DNA of 64,000 nucleotides from Piper betle (GCA_033002965.1 JAURVB010000851.1:62001-126000); one strand, 5' to 3'. Counted from the stretch's first letter, positions 47,104 to 59,090 are shown. A program made the numbers and translations. The notes: generated from the sequence alone by a model not told the origin.

Positions 47104-47137
47104 ATGTAGAATTAATTTTAGGGATGTTACAACATCC
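47104..47137 (-). repeat. Short second copy of the TRIM copy 2 LTR start
   Basis: ATGTAGAATTAATTTTAGGG and the following GATGTTACAACATC repeat, base for base, the sequence at about 46912-46945, that is the outer 5' LTR edge of TRIM copy 2 plus 5 bases of flank. It may be a truncated extra LTR or a local duplication. Confidence 0.7.
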
Positions 47138-47291
47138 TTCGATTAATGCCAATCAGAATATGTCAAACACAATGAGATTAGGTCAAGTAAAAAATTTATT
47201 TGTGATCCATGTTTAAATGTAGGTAGAGGTCATTATTTTAAATGAATGAGTATGAGACTTATGGTGATCAAACCTTAACTTGTACTAGATT

Positions 47292-47806
47292 TGCAACAAA
47301 CCCGACAAAAATATAAACGGTTAGGCTTAGTCATTTCTTCAAAAATGATTAATCAAGTTAAAAATGTATGGACACATCCTCACATGTATATTGAGTCTTA
47401 CTTCAGGAGGTGTTAGATGTGAGACTAATTATTTTAGGGTTATTATAATCCACCTACCTTTAGGAAAGTTTGTCCTCGAAAGTTTTTCTTAAACTCTTAG
47501 GTTTATTATATTCCACCCTTTTTTCTTCATGAAATTTTCTCCAATGAGTTGTTTTCTTTCTCAGCCCACCATCTAATACAATCCTAGGTCAGTTACCTCT
47601 TTATCAGCTCACCATTTAATACATTCATAGGTCAGTTGGCTCTGATTTCACATATAACAACGTAGCCTAAGTACAAACTGATAAGCCTAGTCATTTCTTC
47701 ACAAGTTATTAATCAAGTTAACATCGATAGGCATATCCTTATTTATATATTGGATCTTACCACATGGCCTGTTAGATGTGAGACTAATTTTTTTAGAGTT
47801 ATAACA
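47292..47806 (-). mobile_element. TRIM element copy 3, 515 bp
   Basis: On the minus strand the 5' LTR is 47806-47653 (154 bp, starting TGTTATAACTCTAAAAAAATTAG) and the 3' LTR is 47447-47292 (156 bp). Inside the 5' LTR, GAAATCAGAGCCAACTGACC (about 47630-47649) is the primer-binding site region. AACTTTCGAGGACAAACTTTCC and then AAAGGTAGGTGG (about 47450-47461) form the 3' internal end and polypurine tract, the same as in copy 1. The 205-bp interior also holds two GACCTA....TGTATTA.ATGGTG.GCTGA repeats. Target duplications are not clear. Confidence 0.85.
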
Positions 47807-47856
47807 TGATGAAGATTGGTTGATAAATAAAAAGAATTGCATCAGTTACCTTAAAC

Positions 47857-48256
47857 TAGGGATGGGTTCGTACATTTGACATCCATGATTTGTTTATATC
47901 CGATCCAAAACAGTGTTGAATAAAATTCGGGTTCATACTTTCTGATTTATAATATATCCAAAAATATTCGAATTGAATATAGATTTGGACGATCCATTAA
48001 GTATCCAATTTGAATAGGTGATATTTATAAAATCATATTTTAAATTATCTAAAATAACATTTTAAATTATTTTTTATCCTTTTATATATTAAAATCTATA
48101 TTATATATTATTTGAGTCAATCGAGTTGGATTTGGATCGGATACTGATTTTGCAGATTTGGATTGAATACGAATATAGTAAATGAAATAGATGTAATCTT
48201 CGGATTTGAGCTGGATGCAGATTTGGATTTTTAGATTCAAATTGAGCCAATCCCTA
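47857..48256. mobile_element. hAT-type MITE, 400 bp
   Basis: The element is flanked by perfect 8-bp duplications CCTTAAAC (47849-47856 and 48257-48264). Its ends are inverted repeats: TAGGGATGGGTTC on the left, and TAGGGATTGGCTC as the reverse complement of the right. The interior is AT-rich with repeated GGATTTGGAT / GGATCGGATA-type motifs near the right end and no coding region. The 8-bp duplication and TAGGG start place it in the hAT superfamily. Confidence 0.9.
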
Positions 48257-48651
48257 CCTTAAACCATAAAATGCTAAAAGAAAACACTACATGTTTATGT
48301 CATATCTTCTTCTGTAATTGCAGTGTGCCTACTTGTGTTATTTCTAATGCTTATACATAAGAAGCATGAAAAATTGGACTTTTTGGCCTTGTGATCACAT
48401 GTTAAGTAAGAAATAATTAAATAATTGTGATCTAAAAACATTGAATTTGATAACATTTTTTATTTTAAAAAAATACAAATATACATGATACCAATTGAAT
48501 CATTTCCCTAAAGTTCCAACTTTATTACAAAATAAATCAATTACAAAATATTCTACATTAATGAAAATTTTTGTCTCACTCAAGTCCTTTTTGTTTTTTG
48601 TTTTGTTTTTCTATAAAATTCATAGAAGGGGGTGAACCTTAGCATTGGTTC

Positions 48652-50293
48652 TAGGGTGGTGTCGGCCGATCAGACCTCAGACAAGGCATGTCCGTCAACT
48701 TAACCTTGGGCAAAAACTGAGTTGTCTACGGTCAAAATTTTTAAATCAAGTCGGTCATAGTCAAAATTTAGTTAATATAAGAAATTATTTTCAACTCATA
48801 TTTATTTTATTATATAATTATTTTTTTCATTATAAATATTATTTTTTTCTCACAAACAACTAATATCTCATTTATAAAATCGTTATCTCATTTATTTTTC
48901 TTAGTTTCTACCATGTCAATTAGCATAAAAATTAAAATCATTTTTTTAAAAAATATTTGAATAAAGAAATATTATATTACAATGGGAAAATTCAAAAGAT
49001 AAGATTAATATGAAATCTATGGCTAGATGTGTGTCAAACAAGCCCTCTATTAAAATTGAAAGTTCATCAAGTGTTCGTCCTATTGGAGGCTTAAGTAGGA
49101 GATTGCATAGAGTAAACAAGTTGATTATAAAGCTGATATTGAGAATTATTTAGATGAACCAACTATTCCTTTTGTAGCTAGAGTAGATGAACAATTTGAT
49201 ATATTATCATGGTAGAGATTGAACATAATAAAATATCTTATTTTAGGAAAAATTGTTCAAGATGTTTTAACCATTTCTATGTCAACCGTTGCCTCTAAAT
49301 TAACATTTTAGTATTGAAGAACAAACAATTGACTCAACTAAGAATAGTTTGAGCCCAAAAACACTTGAAGCTTTGATACGTGCCCAAAATTGGTTGAGAA
49401 GTGAATATAAAGGTAATTCATATTTTATATCCATGCATTTTCTATTTTTGATATATTTTTTAACATATATTTTTCTCTTGCTACTATATTTTTTACTTGT
49501 AGAGAAACAACCAAGTTCATCATCAAATTTGTTTGGAACAATGAATATTAAAGAATGAGAAGATATTGATGATTGTGTTGATAAAGATAGTATTCCAACA
49601 TCTTCATGTCTATAATGAGTATGTGAGAATGTTATATTTAGTTTTTACTCCTTCTAATATTTGTAAAATATTTCTACAACTAATTAACTCTTTTGTATAT
49701 TTTTTCATGTAGGTGAGCTACATTGGATGAAGAATCAACTATTAGAATATTTTGTCTTAGAAGTATATGTAATATTGGACTACATTTTGATGTCAAAGAT
49801 TACTTTAAAATTTCTATACATTGATTATCTTTTGTTTGACTTGGAAATGTATAAGAGCTAAATTTTAAAAATTTAATAAACTATGGTACTAATTGAGAGC
49901 ATTCTAACTATATAGTAAATGATTTGATATGATTGTTGATGTGAATGTATTGTTCTAAATTCTTAAATATGAGGATGACTTTTATCTTTTTTCTATGTAA
50001 GTCATTTTGGGTTATTTTAGATATTAAATATCAATTTTATGTATAAACTTAATTAATTTTAATGTATATCATGATTTGAAATTTTTATAGAACATAATAT
50101 TAGCCTCACAAATATTAAAGACATTATGTTATTGATATAAAATATTCGATACTCGGTTGGTCATTCGATCGGATAAAGAAATGTCCATGTTTAGTTTATT
50201 TTTATTTGGTCGAATTTGGTTGATCAAATTTGTTCTGGACATGCTTCGGACTTCGATCAAACTCGGTAATTCAGACATCCACGTCCACCCCTA
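48652..50293 (+). mobile_element. Defective hAT transposon, about 1.64 kb
   Basis: The ends are TAGGGTGGTGTCGG on the left and TAGGGGTGGACGTGG as the reverse complement of the right. They are flanked by ATTGGTTC (48644-48651) and ATTATTTC (50294-50301), an 8-bp target duplication with two mismatches. Inside is the remnant of a hAT transposase C-terminus (49030-49560). Most of the transposase gene is missing, so it is a deletion derivative. The T(C)GGTC-rich subterminal zones are typical of hAT ends. Confidence 0.8.
49030..49560 (+). pseudogene. hAT transposase C-terminal dimerisation region remnant
   Basis: Successive pieces read ENYLDEPTIPFVARVDEQFDILSW (about 49137-49212), LNIIKYLILGKIVQDVLTISMSTVASKLTF (about 49216-49310), and SPKTLEALIRAQNWLRSEYK (about 49352-49412). 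This is the hATC dimerisation domain of plant hAT transposases of the RICESLEEPER/DAYSLEEPER kind, with stops and a frame change. An intron-like GGTAATTCATATTT follows SEYK. It is not functional. Confidence 0.8.
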
Positions 50294-50351
50294 ATTATTT
50301 CATGAATGAAAATTTCTTTTGGCCAACTGCACTTTGTGGATAGAGCTAGTG

Positions 50352-50525
50352 AGGATAGTTTACAAATGTCTACTTGTTACTAGATATTTGTACTCGTTTG
50401 GAACTCTAATTGTAACTAGATATTTATATACACGTAAGGATAGTTTACAAACGTCTACTTGTAACTAGATATTTGTATTCGATTGGAACTCCTAATTGTA
50501 ACTATATATTTATACTCGATTGGGA
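50352..50525. repeat. Two-copy tandem repeat, about 86 bp
   Basis: GGATAGTTTACAAA.GTCTACTTGT begins at 50352 and again at 50438. Each copy continues ACTAGATATTTGTA.TCG.TTGGAACTC and TAATTGTAACTA.ATATTTATA. The copies differ at a few positions. Confidence 0.8.
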
Positions 50526-50929
50526 CTCTTAACATTTGATAAAAAAAATAATGAAATATACAAAAAAATTATTTTGATGATTTCGGGAAAAGAATTATTT
50601 TTTGAATCTCTCCCACTAATCTAAACAATATTACATATTAAATAGAAAATTAAACACTCATATATATATATATATACATGAACTAATAACAAAAGCAAGA
50701 CTAATGATAAGCCCATGCAAGGTAATCTAATGTACGCTATGCATACTCCTTTATTTGGATTTTATTTATTTATGTTATACGTTTGTCTTTATTTGGAGTT
50801 ATTTATTTATGATAGACGTATGTATGTTTTTGGGTTCATCTTTTAACATAACTAGGTAAGATGTCACACTATATGTATAACAAACTTTTTAAAAAAATAA
50901 TATGTTAAAGGCGTAGAGAGGAAAGAAGA

Positions 50930-50956
50930 AATATATATATATATATATATATATAT
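50930..50956. repeat. (AT)n tract, left flank of foldback element
   Basis: About 13 AT units directly abutting the left edge of the foldback element at 50957. Confidence 0.95.
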
Positions 50957-51822
50957 GGGTAAAGGTTTCCTGTGTGCAAGAGGTAGGAAACCCTTACCTG
51001 CTCCAGGATAATCTGGGCCGTCCGATTATGATCGAACGGCCCAGATTTGATAAAAAAAATTTTTTTTTCCACCACCCCCCTCCTTCGCCGGCGGCCGGGC
51101 CGGGCGGCGGGTGGGCGAGGCAGGGCGAGGGCGGCGTGGGTGGGCGGAGGAGAAGGGGGAGGGCGGCGTCCGGGATCCGGCCGCGGCCGGCCGGGCGGGG
51201 GTGGGCGAGGCGGGGCGAGGGCGGCGTGGGTGGGCGGAGGAGAAGGGGGAGGGCGGCGTCCGGGATCCGGCCGCGGCCGGCCGGGCGGGGGTGGGCGAGG
51301 CGGGGCGAGGGCGGCGTGGGTGGGCGGAGGAGAAGGGGGAGGGCGGCGTCCGGGATCCGGCCGCGGCCGGCCGGGCGGGGGGTGGGCGAGGCGGGGCGAG
51401 GGCGGCGTGGGTGGGCGGAGGAGAAGGGGGAGGGCGGCGTCCGGGATCCGGCCGCGGCCGGCCGGGCGGGGGTGGGCGAGGCGGGGCGAGGGCGGCGTGC
51501 GTGACCCGGACGCCGCGCCGTCCCGCGTCTCCTCCGCTCACCCACGCCGCCCTCGCCCCGCCTCGCCCACCCCCGCCCGGCCGGCCGCGGCCGGATCCCG
51601 GACGCCGCCCTCCCCCTTCTCCTCCGCCCACCCACGCCGCCCTCGCCCTGCCTCGCCCACCCCCGCCCGGCCGGCCGCGGCCGGATCCCGGCCGCCGGCG
51701 AAGGAGGGGGGGTGGTGGAAATATATTTTTTTTATCAAATCTGGGCCGTTCGATCATAATCGGACGGCCCAGATTATTCTGTGGCGCAGGGGCGCTACTC
51801 TGCCTTTGGCGCAGGGTAGCGC

Positions 51823-51825
<3 letters not shown>
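50957..51825. mobile_element. GC-rich foldback element embedded in a (TA)n microsatellite
   Basis: This 869-bp segment has (AT)n on both sides (50930-50956 and 51826-51860). Its outermost parts are small hairpins (GGGTAAAGGTTTCC with GGAAACCCTTACC on the left; GGGCGCTACTCTGC with GCAGGGTAGCGCCC on the right). Inward are inverted arms of about 95 bp (about 51004-51098 and 51680-51780). Each arm carries its own perfect-looking hairpin ATCTGGGCCGTCCGAT..ATCGAACGGCCCAGAT, then a T or A run and CCACCACCCCCC. The centre is about 80 percent GC, with five 90-bp units (51111 to about 51500) facing two units in inverse orientation (about 51525-51690). The overlapping open frames on both strands come from this composition and are not genes. 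The layout recalls MITE families that sit in TA microsatellites, such as Micron in rice. Confidence 0.8.
51111..51500. repeat. Five 90-91-bp GC-rich tandem units
   Basis: GTGGGCGAGGC.GGGCGAGG recurs at 51111, 51201, 51291, 51382 and 51472. Within each unit follow GGCGGCGTGGGTGGGCGGAG, GAGAAGGGGGAGGGCGGCGT and CCGGGATCCGGCCGCGGCCG. Copies are nearly identical, indicating recent amplification or gene conversion. Assembly copy number may be unreliable here. Confidence 0.95.

Positions 51826-51860
<35 letters not shown>
51826..51860. repeat. (AT)n tract between two foldback elements
   Basis: About 17 AT units separating the GC-rich foldback (ends 51825) from the second foldback (starts about 51861). 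Confidence 0.95.
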
Positions 51861-51862
<2 letters not shown>

Positions 51863-52017
51863 TTCTTATAATCAAACAGTCCATATTAAAATTTTGTCAA
51901 GAAAAATTTTCTACCTCTTGCTCAGGTAATCTTACATATAAGAAAAAGATTGCCTGAGCAAGAGAGGTGAAAATTTTCCTGACAAAAATTTTAATATGGA
52001 CTGTTTGATATAAGAGC
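51861..52017. mobile_element. 157-bp near-perfect foldback (MITE-like)
   Basis: The left arm, CTTATAATCAAACAGTCC ... CTCTTGCTCAGG.AATCTT (about 51864-51933), pairs with the right arm, AAGATTGCCTGAGCAAGAG ... GGACTGTTTGATATAAG (about 51946-52013). Arms are about 68 bp with few mismatches and a roughly 12-base loop (ACATATAAGAAA). The left edge abuts the (AT)n tract. It could transcribe into a long hairpin RNA. No protein is encoded. Confidence 0.85.
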
Positions 52018-54256
<2,239 letters not shown>

Positions 54257-55570
54257 TCAGAGGGAAAGCTTCAGATCTAAGTCAATCTCTTCATGTGTTT
54301 CACCTGACTCAGAGTTTTGGCTACTTGAACCAATTGAATCGCAGCTATCATAGCTTCTCTTCATCTGGATTAAATCCTAAATATCAGTAAAAGCAAATGC
54401 AAAGTGATAATTAGACAATAATCGACTCAAAATAAAGATGACATCAATAATATTGAAGAGAATTTATTAGAGTAACAATCTAGTACCTCTCTCGGCACGC
54501 TAAAGAAGGGCCTTGTTATATTAGAATGCATGGCATGAGAGAGGCGCTTATTTGATGAGATACTATTTCTGTTCCAAGTACTGCATGCAAGTAAAATGGA
54601 GAAAACTATATCAGTAACAATTTAATTAGTGAATATAGCTTCATCAGTTAGTTGCATTCATACAGTTTTTAATAAGACATATTTATCTAGTAAATTATTA
54701 GATGTAAGGTTTGCTGATGAGCTCTATATATGTATACCTTGATGTCACCATAGGCAGTGAGTGTTCTTGATGGATCTCTCCTGCATCCATGCCTCCATAT
54801 CCCATCTGAAAAACCATAAGAGAATCTTTTCATTTGATTGAGAAAACAGCCAAGAGAATTGTTTTCTTGCATGCTACCCATTACTGCATGCTATATCTAA
54901 GTACATATAATTGCTTTTGTCTATCTTCAAATTTATGATATTCTTAAAACAGGGCAAACTTGGTTTCTTAATACAAATTATAGCTGTAGAAATCATTTGT
55001 ATACACGGGTTGAATGATCAAATGAAAAACCAAATTATATAGTTTACCATGATGTTTGTGTCAAGTGAAGAATTTGAAGCAAAAGAAACTGGTTGTGCAG
55101 ATGGAGCAAATCCCATTTCTATTCTCGTATGATTTCCCTCCTTGATGCACACATGACACCAAATTACAACAATAATATCACATATATACAACAATATATA
55201 TAATATCACACATATATAATCTTTGACACATGGTAAATCTTTGGCAGGTATTTCATTATCTAGATATATATGTATATGTACTTAACTTTAACTAAAGAAG
55301 TAGATCAATTACATTTAGTTTTTCAATAATTAAACACCCACAAACTTCAATTACCTGGAGGTTAATGGAGGATGGATCATGAAAAGAAGGAACATAAGAG
55401 CAACCAGTTTCACTTCTCAATCTGATCTTCTCTAATTGAGCAACCCTCAAGGCCTCTTTGTGGCTGCTTGGGTTTTTCTTTAGAAGAACTTCTCTTCTTC
55501 CCCTCCAAGAAGACCCAGACCTTGATCCCCTCCCAGAACTTGCTTCACCAAAGTATGATCTGGTATCCAT
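54257..55570 (-). CDS. SPOROCYTELESS-like EAR-containing adaptor (SPEAR/TIE type), 5 exons
   Basis: Minus-strand exons 55570-55355, 55140-55048, 54805-54738, 54580-54487 and 54376-54257 join by GT-AG introns into 196 residues. One codon is split between exons 3 and 4. The N-terminus is Ser/Gly/Arg-rich. Residues 43-51 read VAQLEKIRL, the core of the SPL motif that defines the plant SPEAR family (SPL/NZZ and TIE1 relatives). The last residues, IDLDLKLSL (188-196), form a LxLxL EAR repression motif that recruits TOPLESS. Family members bridge TCP transcription factors to TOPLESS co-repressors in leaf and ovule development. Usual EAR position and length agree. The residues around the SPL core (HKEALR instead of the more usual RGLG-type lead) vary from what I remember. 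Which SPEAR paralogue it is cannot be decided. There is no DNA-binding domain, as expected. Confidence 0.85.
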
Positions 55571-57680
55571 TTGACTTTTTGATGCTCAAGCAAAGTTCTA
55601 ATAAGAAAAAACAAAAAAGAAAAAGAAAAAAGATGTGATCTTAAGATTGTGAAAGAGACTTGGTCATGGATCCTTTGAAGCTGTGTACACCAAAAGAGAA
55701 ATTATTGCATAGCTGGATCAGATTGGAAGAAGATTTAGAGGCTTTTTGTGTATATTCTCCTGCTCCTTCTTCAGATACTACGAGTTTATGATTTGTTTAG
55801 AAGTATTACTATATTATGATCTTTCATGGTCATATTATTATAACATCAGAAATGCATGTGGGGCATGTCGTATGAGCTTGTACAGACATCTTCTAAGTAT
55901 CAAAGGTTGAGAATATCAAATTTTTTAGTTTATCAAGAATTTTTGTTTGCAATATTTTTGGGTTTTTGAGAGATTTGGAAATCAGAGATCAGTGTTATTC
56001 AAATGGCAAATATGGGAACCCTACAGCATAAAATATTGAAATGCCAAGACTTTTAGGGTGGAGTTCTTTTCTTTTACAATAATATAAAATGCAGTAAAAT
56101 GTCCCAATCATTGAATTGTCATATGTAAAATCAGCTAGATGGTGAACAACTCTTCTTAGTATATCAGAAGAAAATCTTGATATAAAAAACTTGCATTAGT
56201 TGAAATTAATTCTTTCTGCAAAGTTAAAGACTCAGGACTTGGATTTAATTCTGCATTCTATGAAATGGAATCAATTTAGAGTAAATAACAATATATATAA
56301 AATTAGTCTGTATTGCTCTTTTTGACACTTGAAAATTGATATATATATATATTGCTTTAAGATATTAACGTAACCAACTTAAAAGAAAATAATACGTACG
56401 TTTTGATAACTTATTTATTACTTGTACTTGGAGGGTTAATCATAAAATTAATTATTATAAAGTCATCCGTAGAATTTGATCAAAGAAGCGAGAAAATTTA
56501 GTCAAAGAGTTTTAGAATTAATAAAAAGTTTTAAAATTATATATACTCTTATGTATTTTGACTAATTTGTTCTCACCCAATTAATACAAATATAGCAAGT
56601 GGCATTTGGGTTTTCAGAATATATAGCCACCTACTAGTGAAAAGAAAGAGAGTGTCACCATGATTGGTGGCAATGTATCAACTTAGAAGATTTGGTTTTC
56701 AGTTTTTCATATGTTGGATGTACAGCAGAAATCCCACCTCAAGAGATTTTATTAATTTAAATAGGGAACCTATATATTACCTATTCTTTTGCAAATAGAG
56801 ATTTTTATAACATTTGACATCTCTCACACTATGAATGCTTGAAAGTGTGCATGATTCTTCACAACCAAATATTAATTTGTTAATTAAATCCAAGTTAGGA
56901 TAGAGGAACTCTTATATATATGGGAAAAAATCATCCTAAAGTGGAAGCAATGTAAAAAATAATAATTGAACTTCCTTCTCATATTGTTAAGAATATGGGG
57001 AGAAACTTCTGAGAACTCCACATGATTTCTATTGTTTTATCCCTTAACATGCTTCTCAAAATACAAGTAGGGCGTGCATTGAAGAACTATAACAATTTTA
57101 CATGTTTTTTTAGTAACATATCTACTCCTCCTCTCTTTAAAAGGGCTGGAAGATTCTAACTCCCTGTTGCATCTCAACTTTTGACCAATAATAATAAGAC
57201 CTCGATCGATACCTGAATAAAAATTATTACATTATCTCATGAGGAAATCATGGTAGACAATCATTTGATCATATTTTGATTTTAATTTTGTTACAGCAAA
57301 CATGATTTAGATGGCTTCCCGGTAAAAAAATTTCCAGTTGCAACAAAAAACACAATTAATATTCTCACATCATGGCTTCCTCCAAATTAAAGTTCTACAA
57401 TAATAAAATTTTAAATTAAGCTAGCCTGTATATTGTCCTGAAAGCATGCTATAAACCCATTTTACCATAGAATTGCATGATGTATCAGTACACAAAGAAA
57501 TGCCACCTAAAGTGATACAAGGCCAAAGTAGTTCTTGCGTTGGAAAATTTTGGGAACAGTAGAAACTTGTAAAGCTCGTACTCCTCCTAGCTTGTGCCAC
57601 AAAATCAACCATGGAATTATCTTCAAAAACGATCTAGAGGTGGCTCAAGAGATCTCATTCTTTGAGCTACGCCAATGCGT
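55571..57680. other. Upstream region of SPEAR gene and spacer
   Basis: AT-rich and non-coding. The first few hundred bases must contain the promoter and leader of the minus-strand SPEAR gene; no single promoter motif stood out enough to name. A 63-codon minus-strand frame at 57421-57612 has no recognised domain. Confidence 0.45.
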
Positions 57681-57685
57681 AGAAC

Positions 57686-58472
57686 TGTTGGGCCTTTTGG
57701 GCCCTCAAAAGAGACTTTAAACAATTAAAGAAAAATTCGTAATAGGTGTAATAGGTATCATAGACCTCTCTTAATTCACCGACAACCTCTACGACCGATG
57801 TAGGACAAACCTAATAACTCCCTTTCACAAATTGGGCGTGCTGATGTAGGACAAACCTAATAACTCCCTTTCACTCACATATTGGGCGTGGCTCGAAACC
57901 ATCATCGTCTGACACACTCCCCCATGCCACTCCCAATGCCATCATCGTCTCACCGAACAAACCTAATAACTCCCTTTCACTCACATATTGGGCGTGGCTC
58001 AAACCACCGTCTGACACACTCCCCCATGCCCGCCCAATACCATCATCGTCTCACCGAAACCATTAGGACGACACCCACTTTAAATCATCAGGTGGAACCT
58101 ATAAAGGAAATATTCTCTTTAAATCATCAGGTGGAACCTATAGCCGACATCGATGTGAAATACTTCAAATCTTCAGGGAATCTATCAGAAGGAAATACTT
58201 CAAATCATCAGGATATTTCAAATCATCAGAAGGAACCTATAACTGCCTACTTCAAATCATCAGGTGGAACCTATAGCTGACTCGAACTTAGTTCTGATAC
58301 CACTTGATGTCCTTCGAGCCCCTAAAAAAGGACATTAAATAACCAAAGGAAATTCACAATAAGTGTCATATGTTTCTCTTAATCCAAAAGTTAATTCAAG
58401 AAATAAGCTTTCCCATTAGCCTATATACAAGTCACCAACAACCTCTACGACCGATGTGGGATAAACCCAACA
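57686..58472 (-). mobile_element. Second TRIM-type element with internal tandem repeats, 787 bp
   Basis: On the minus strand the 5' LTR is 58472-58305 (168 bp). It starts TGTTGGGTTTATCCCACATCGGTCG, described as TGTTGGGTTT then the CCCACATCGG motif, and ends GGACATCA. The 3' LTR is 57816-57686 (131 bp, with an internal deletion). TGGTATCAGAAC (58291-58302) directly inside the 5' LTR is a clear methionine-tRNA primer-binding site. Flanks AGAAC (57681-57685) and AGAAT (58473-58477) look like a 5-bp target duplication with one change. The non-coding interior is made of two tandem arrays, TTCAAATCATCAGG.GGAACC units (58075-58275) and CTAATAACTCCCTTTCAC..ATTGGGCGTG units (57810-58030). It is unrelated in sequence to the other TRIM family here. 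Confidence 0.85.
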
Positions 58473-58794
58473 AGAATAACAGAAGGAGGCTAGGGCTCGA
58501 TGACTATAGCATCATTCGCATATTAGATAAGCATAGATGGAGCCAGTCCACGACGTTGAAGATGACAATACTCTACCGCCAGATGATGATCATCGACATC
58601 TTCTATATGTATTATTGTAACTTATTCATTATGAACGTAATCATGTTTTGGTAGACTTTGAGATGAACATGTTATGTGGCCATTTGTGTAACTTATCTAT
58701 TTGATACTGCTACTTACATATGACTTGTGTTATCTATCCTGGATTATATATAATTTCACAGTGACAGGTAACTAGTAGTGATTGAAATCAAATT

Positions 58795-59090
58795 AATATT
58801 TTTCATTCATAAAATAATACTGTCACGAGTTGCCCACGAGTTTGCCACGGCTAGCTATGGTTAAATTTCATCCCTGCTTGACTTGTGGCAAACCTGCTGA
58901 GGGAATTTGGAAAATGTGTCCCACCTGTTAAGTGCCACGGTAAAATGGCAGTTGCCATGCATGGTCGTAACCGTGACAAACTTTCACCACAGTGTACCGT
59001 GGCATATTGAATTGTCTCCAATACAAGAGCCATGGTAAAAAGCCCGTGGCAATTTACCACGGCACTTGGTCAATTACCACGGTTAACTCA
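58795..59090. repeat. Cluster of GCCACGG / CCGTGGC motifs
   Basis: TTGCCACGG, GTGCCACGG, ACCGTGGCA, CCGTGGCAA and TTACCACGG occur in both orientations at short intervals over about 300 bp. Such clusters are seen in the subterminal parts of CACTA-type elements. A CTAGTAGTG motif lies just left (about 58771-58779), but no convincing pair of ends was found. Confidence 0.4.

Noticed and set aside
50974..51929. Several overlapping open frames of 130-274 codons on both strands in the GC-rich block
   Set aside because: All are Gly/Arg/Pro/Ala repeats that follow the 90-bp tandem unit in every frame; stop codons are simply rare at this GC content. The block is a foldback element, not a gene.
57882..58280. 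132-codon frame with repeating SNHQVEPI-like units
   Set aside because: It is a translation of the tandem arrays inside the second TRIM element and has no coding history.
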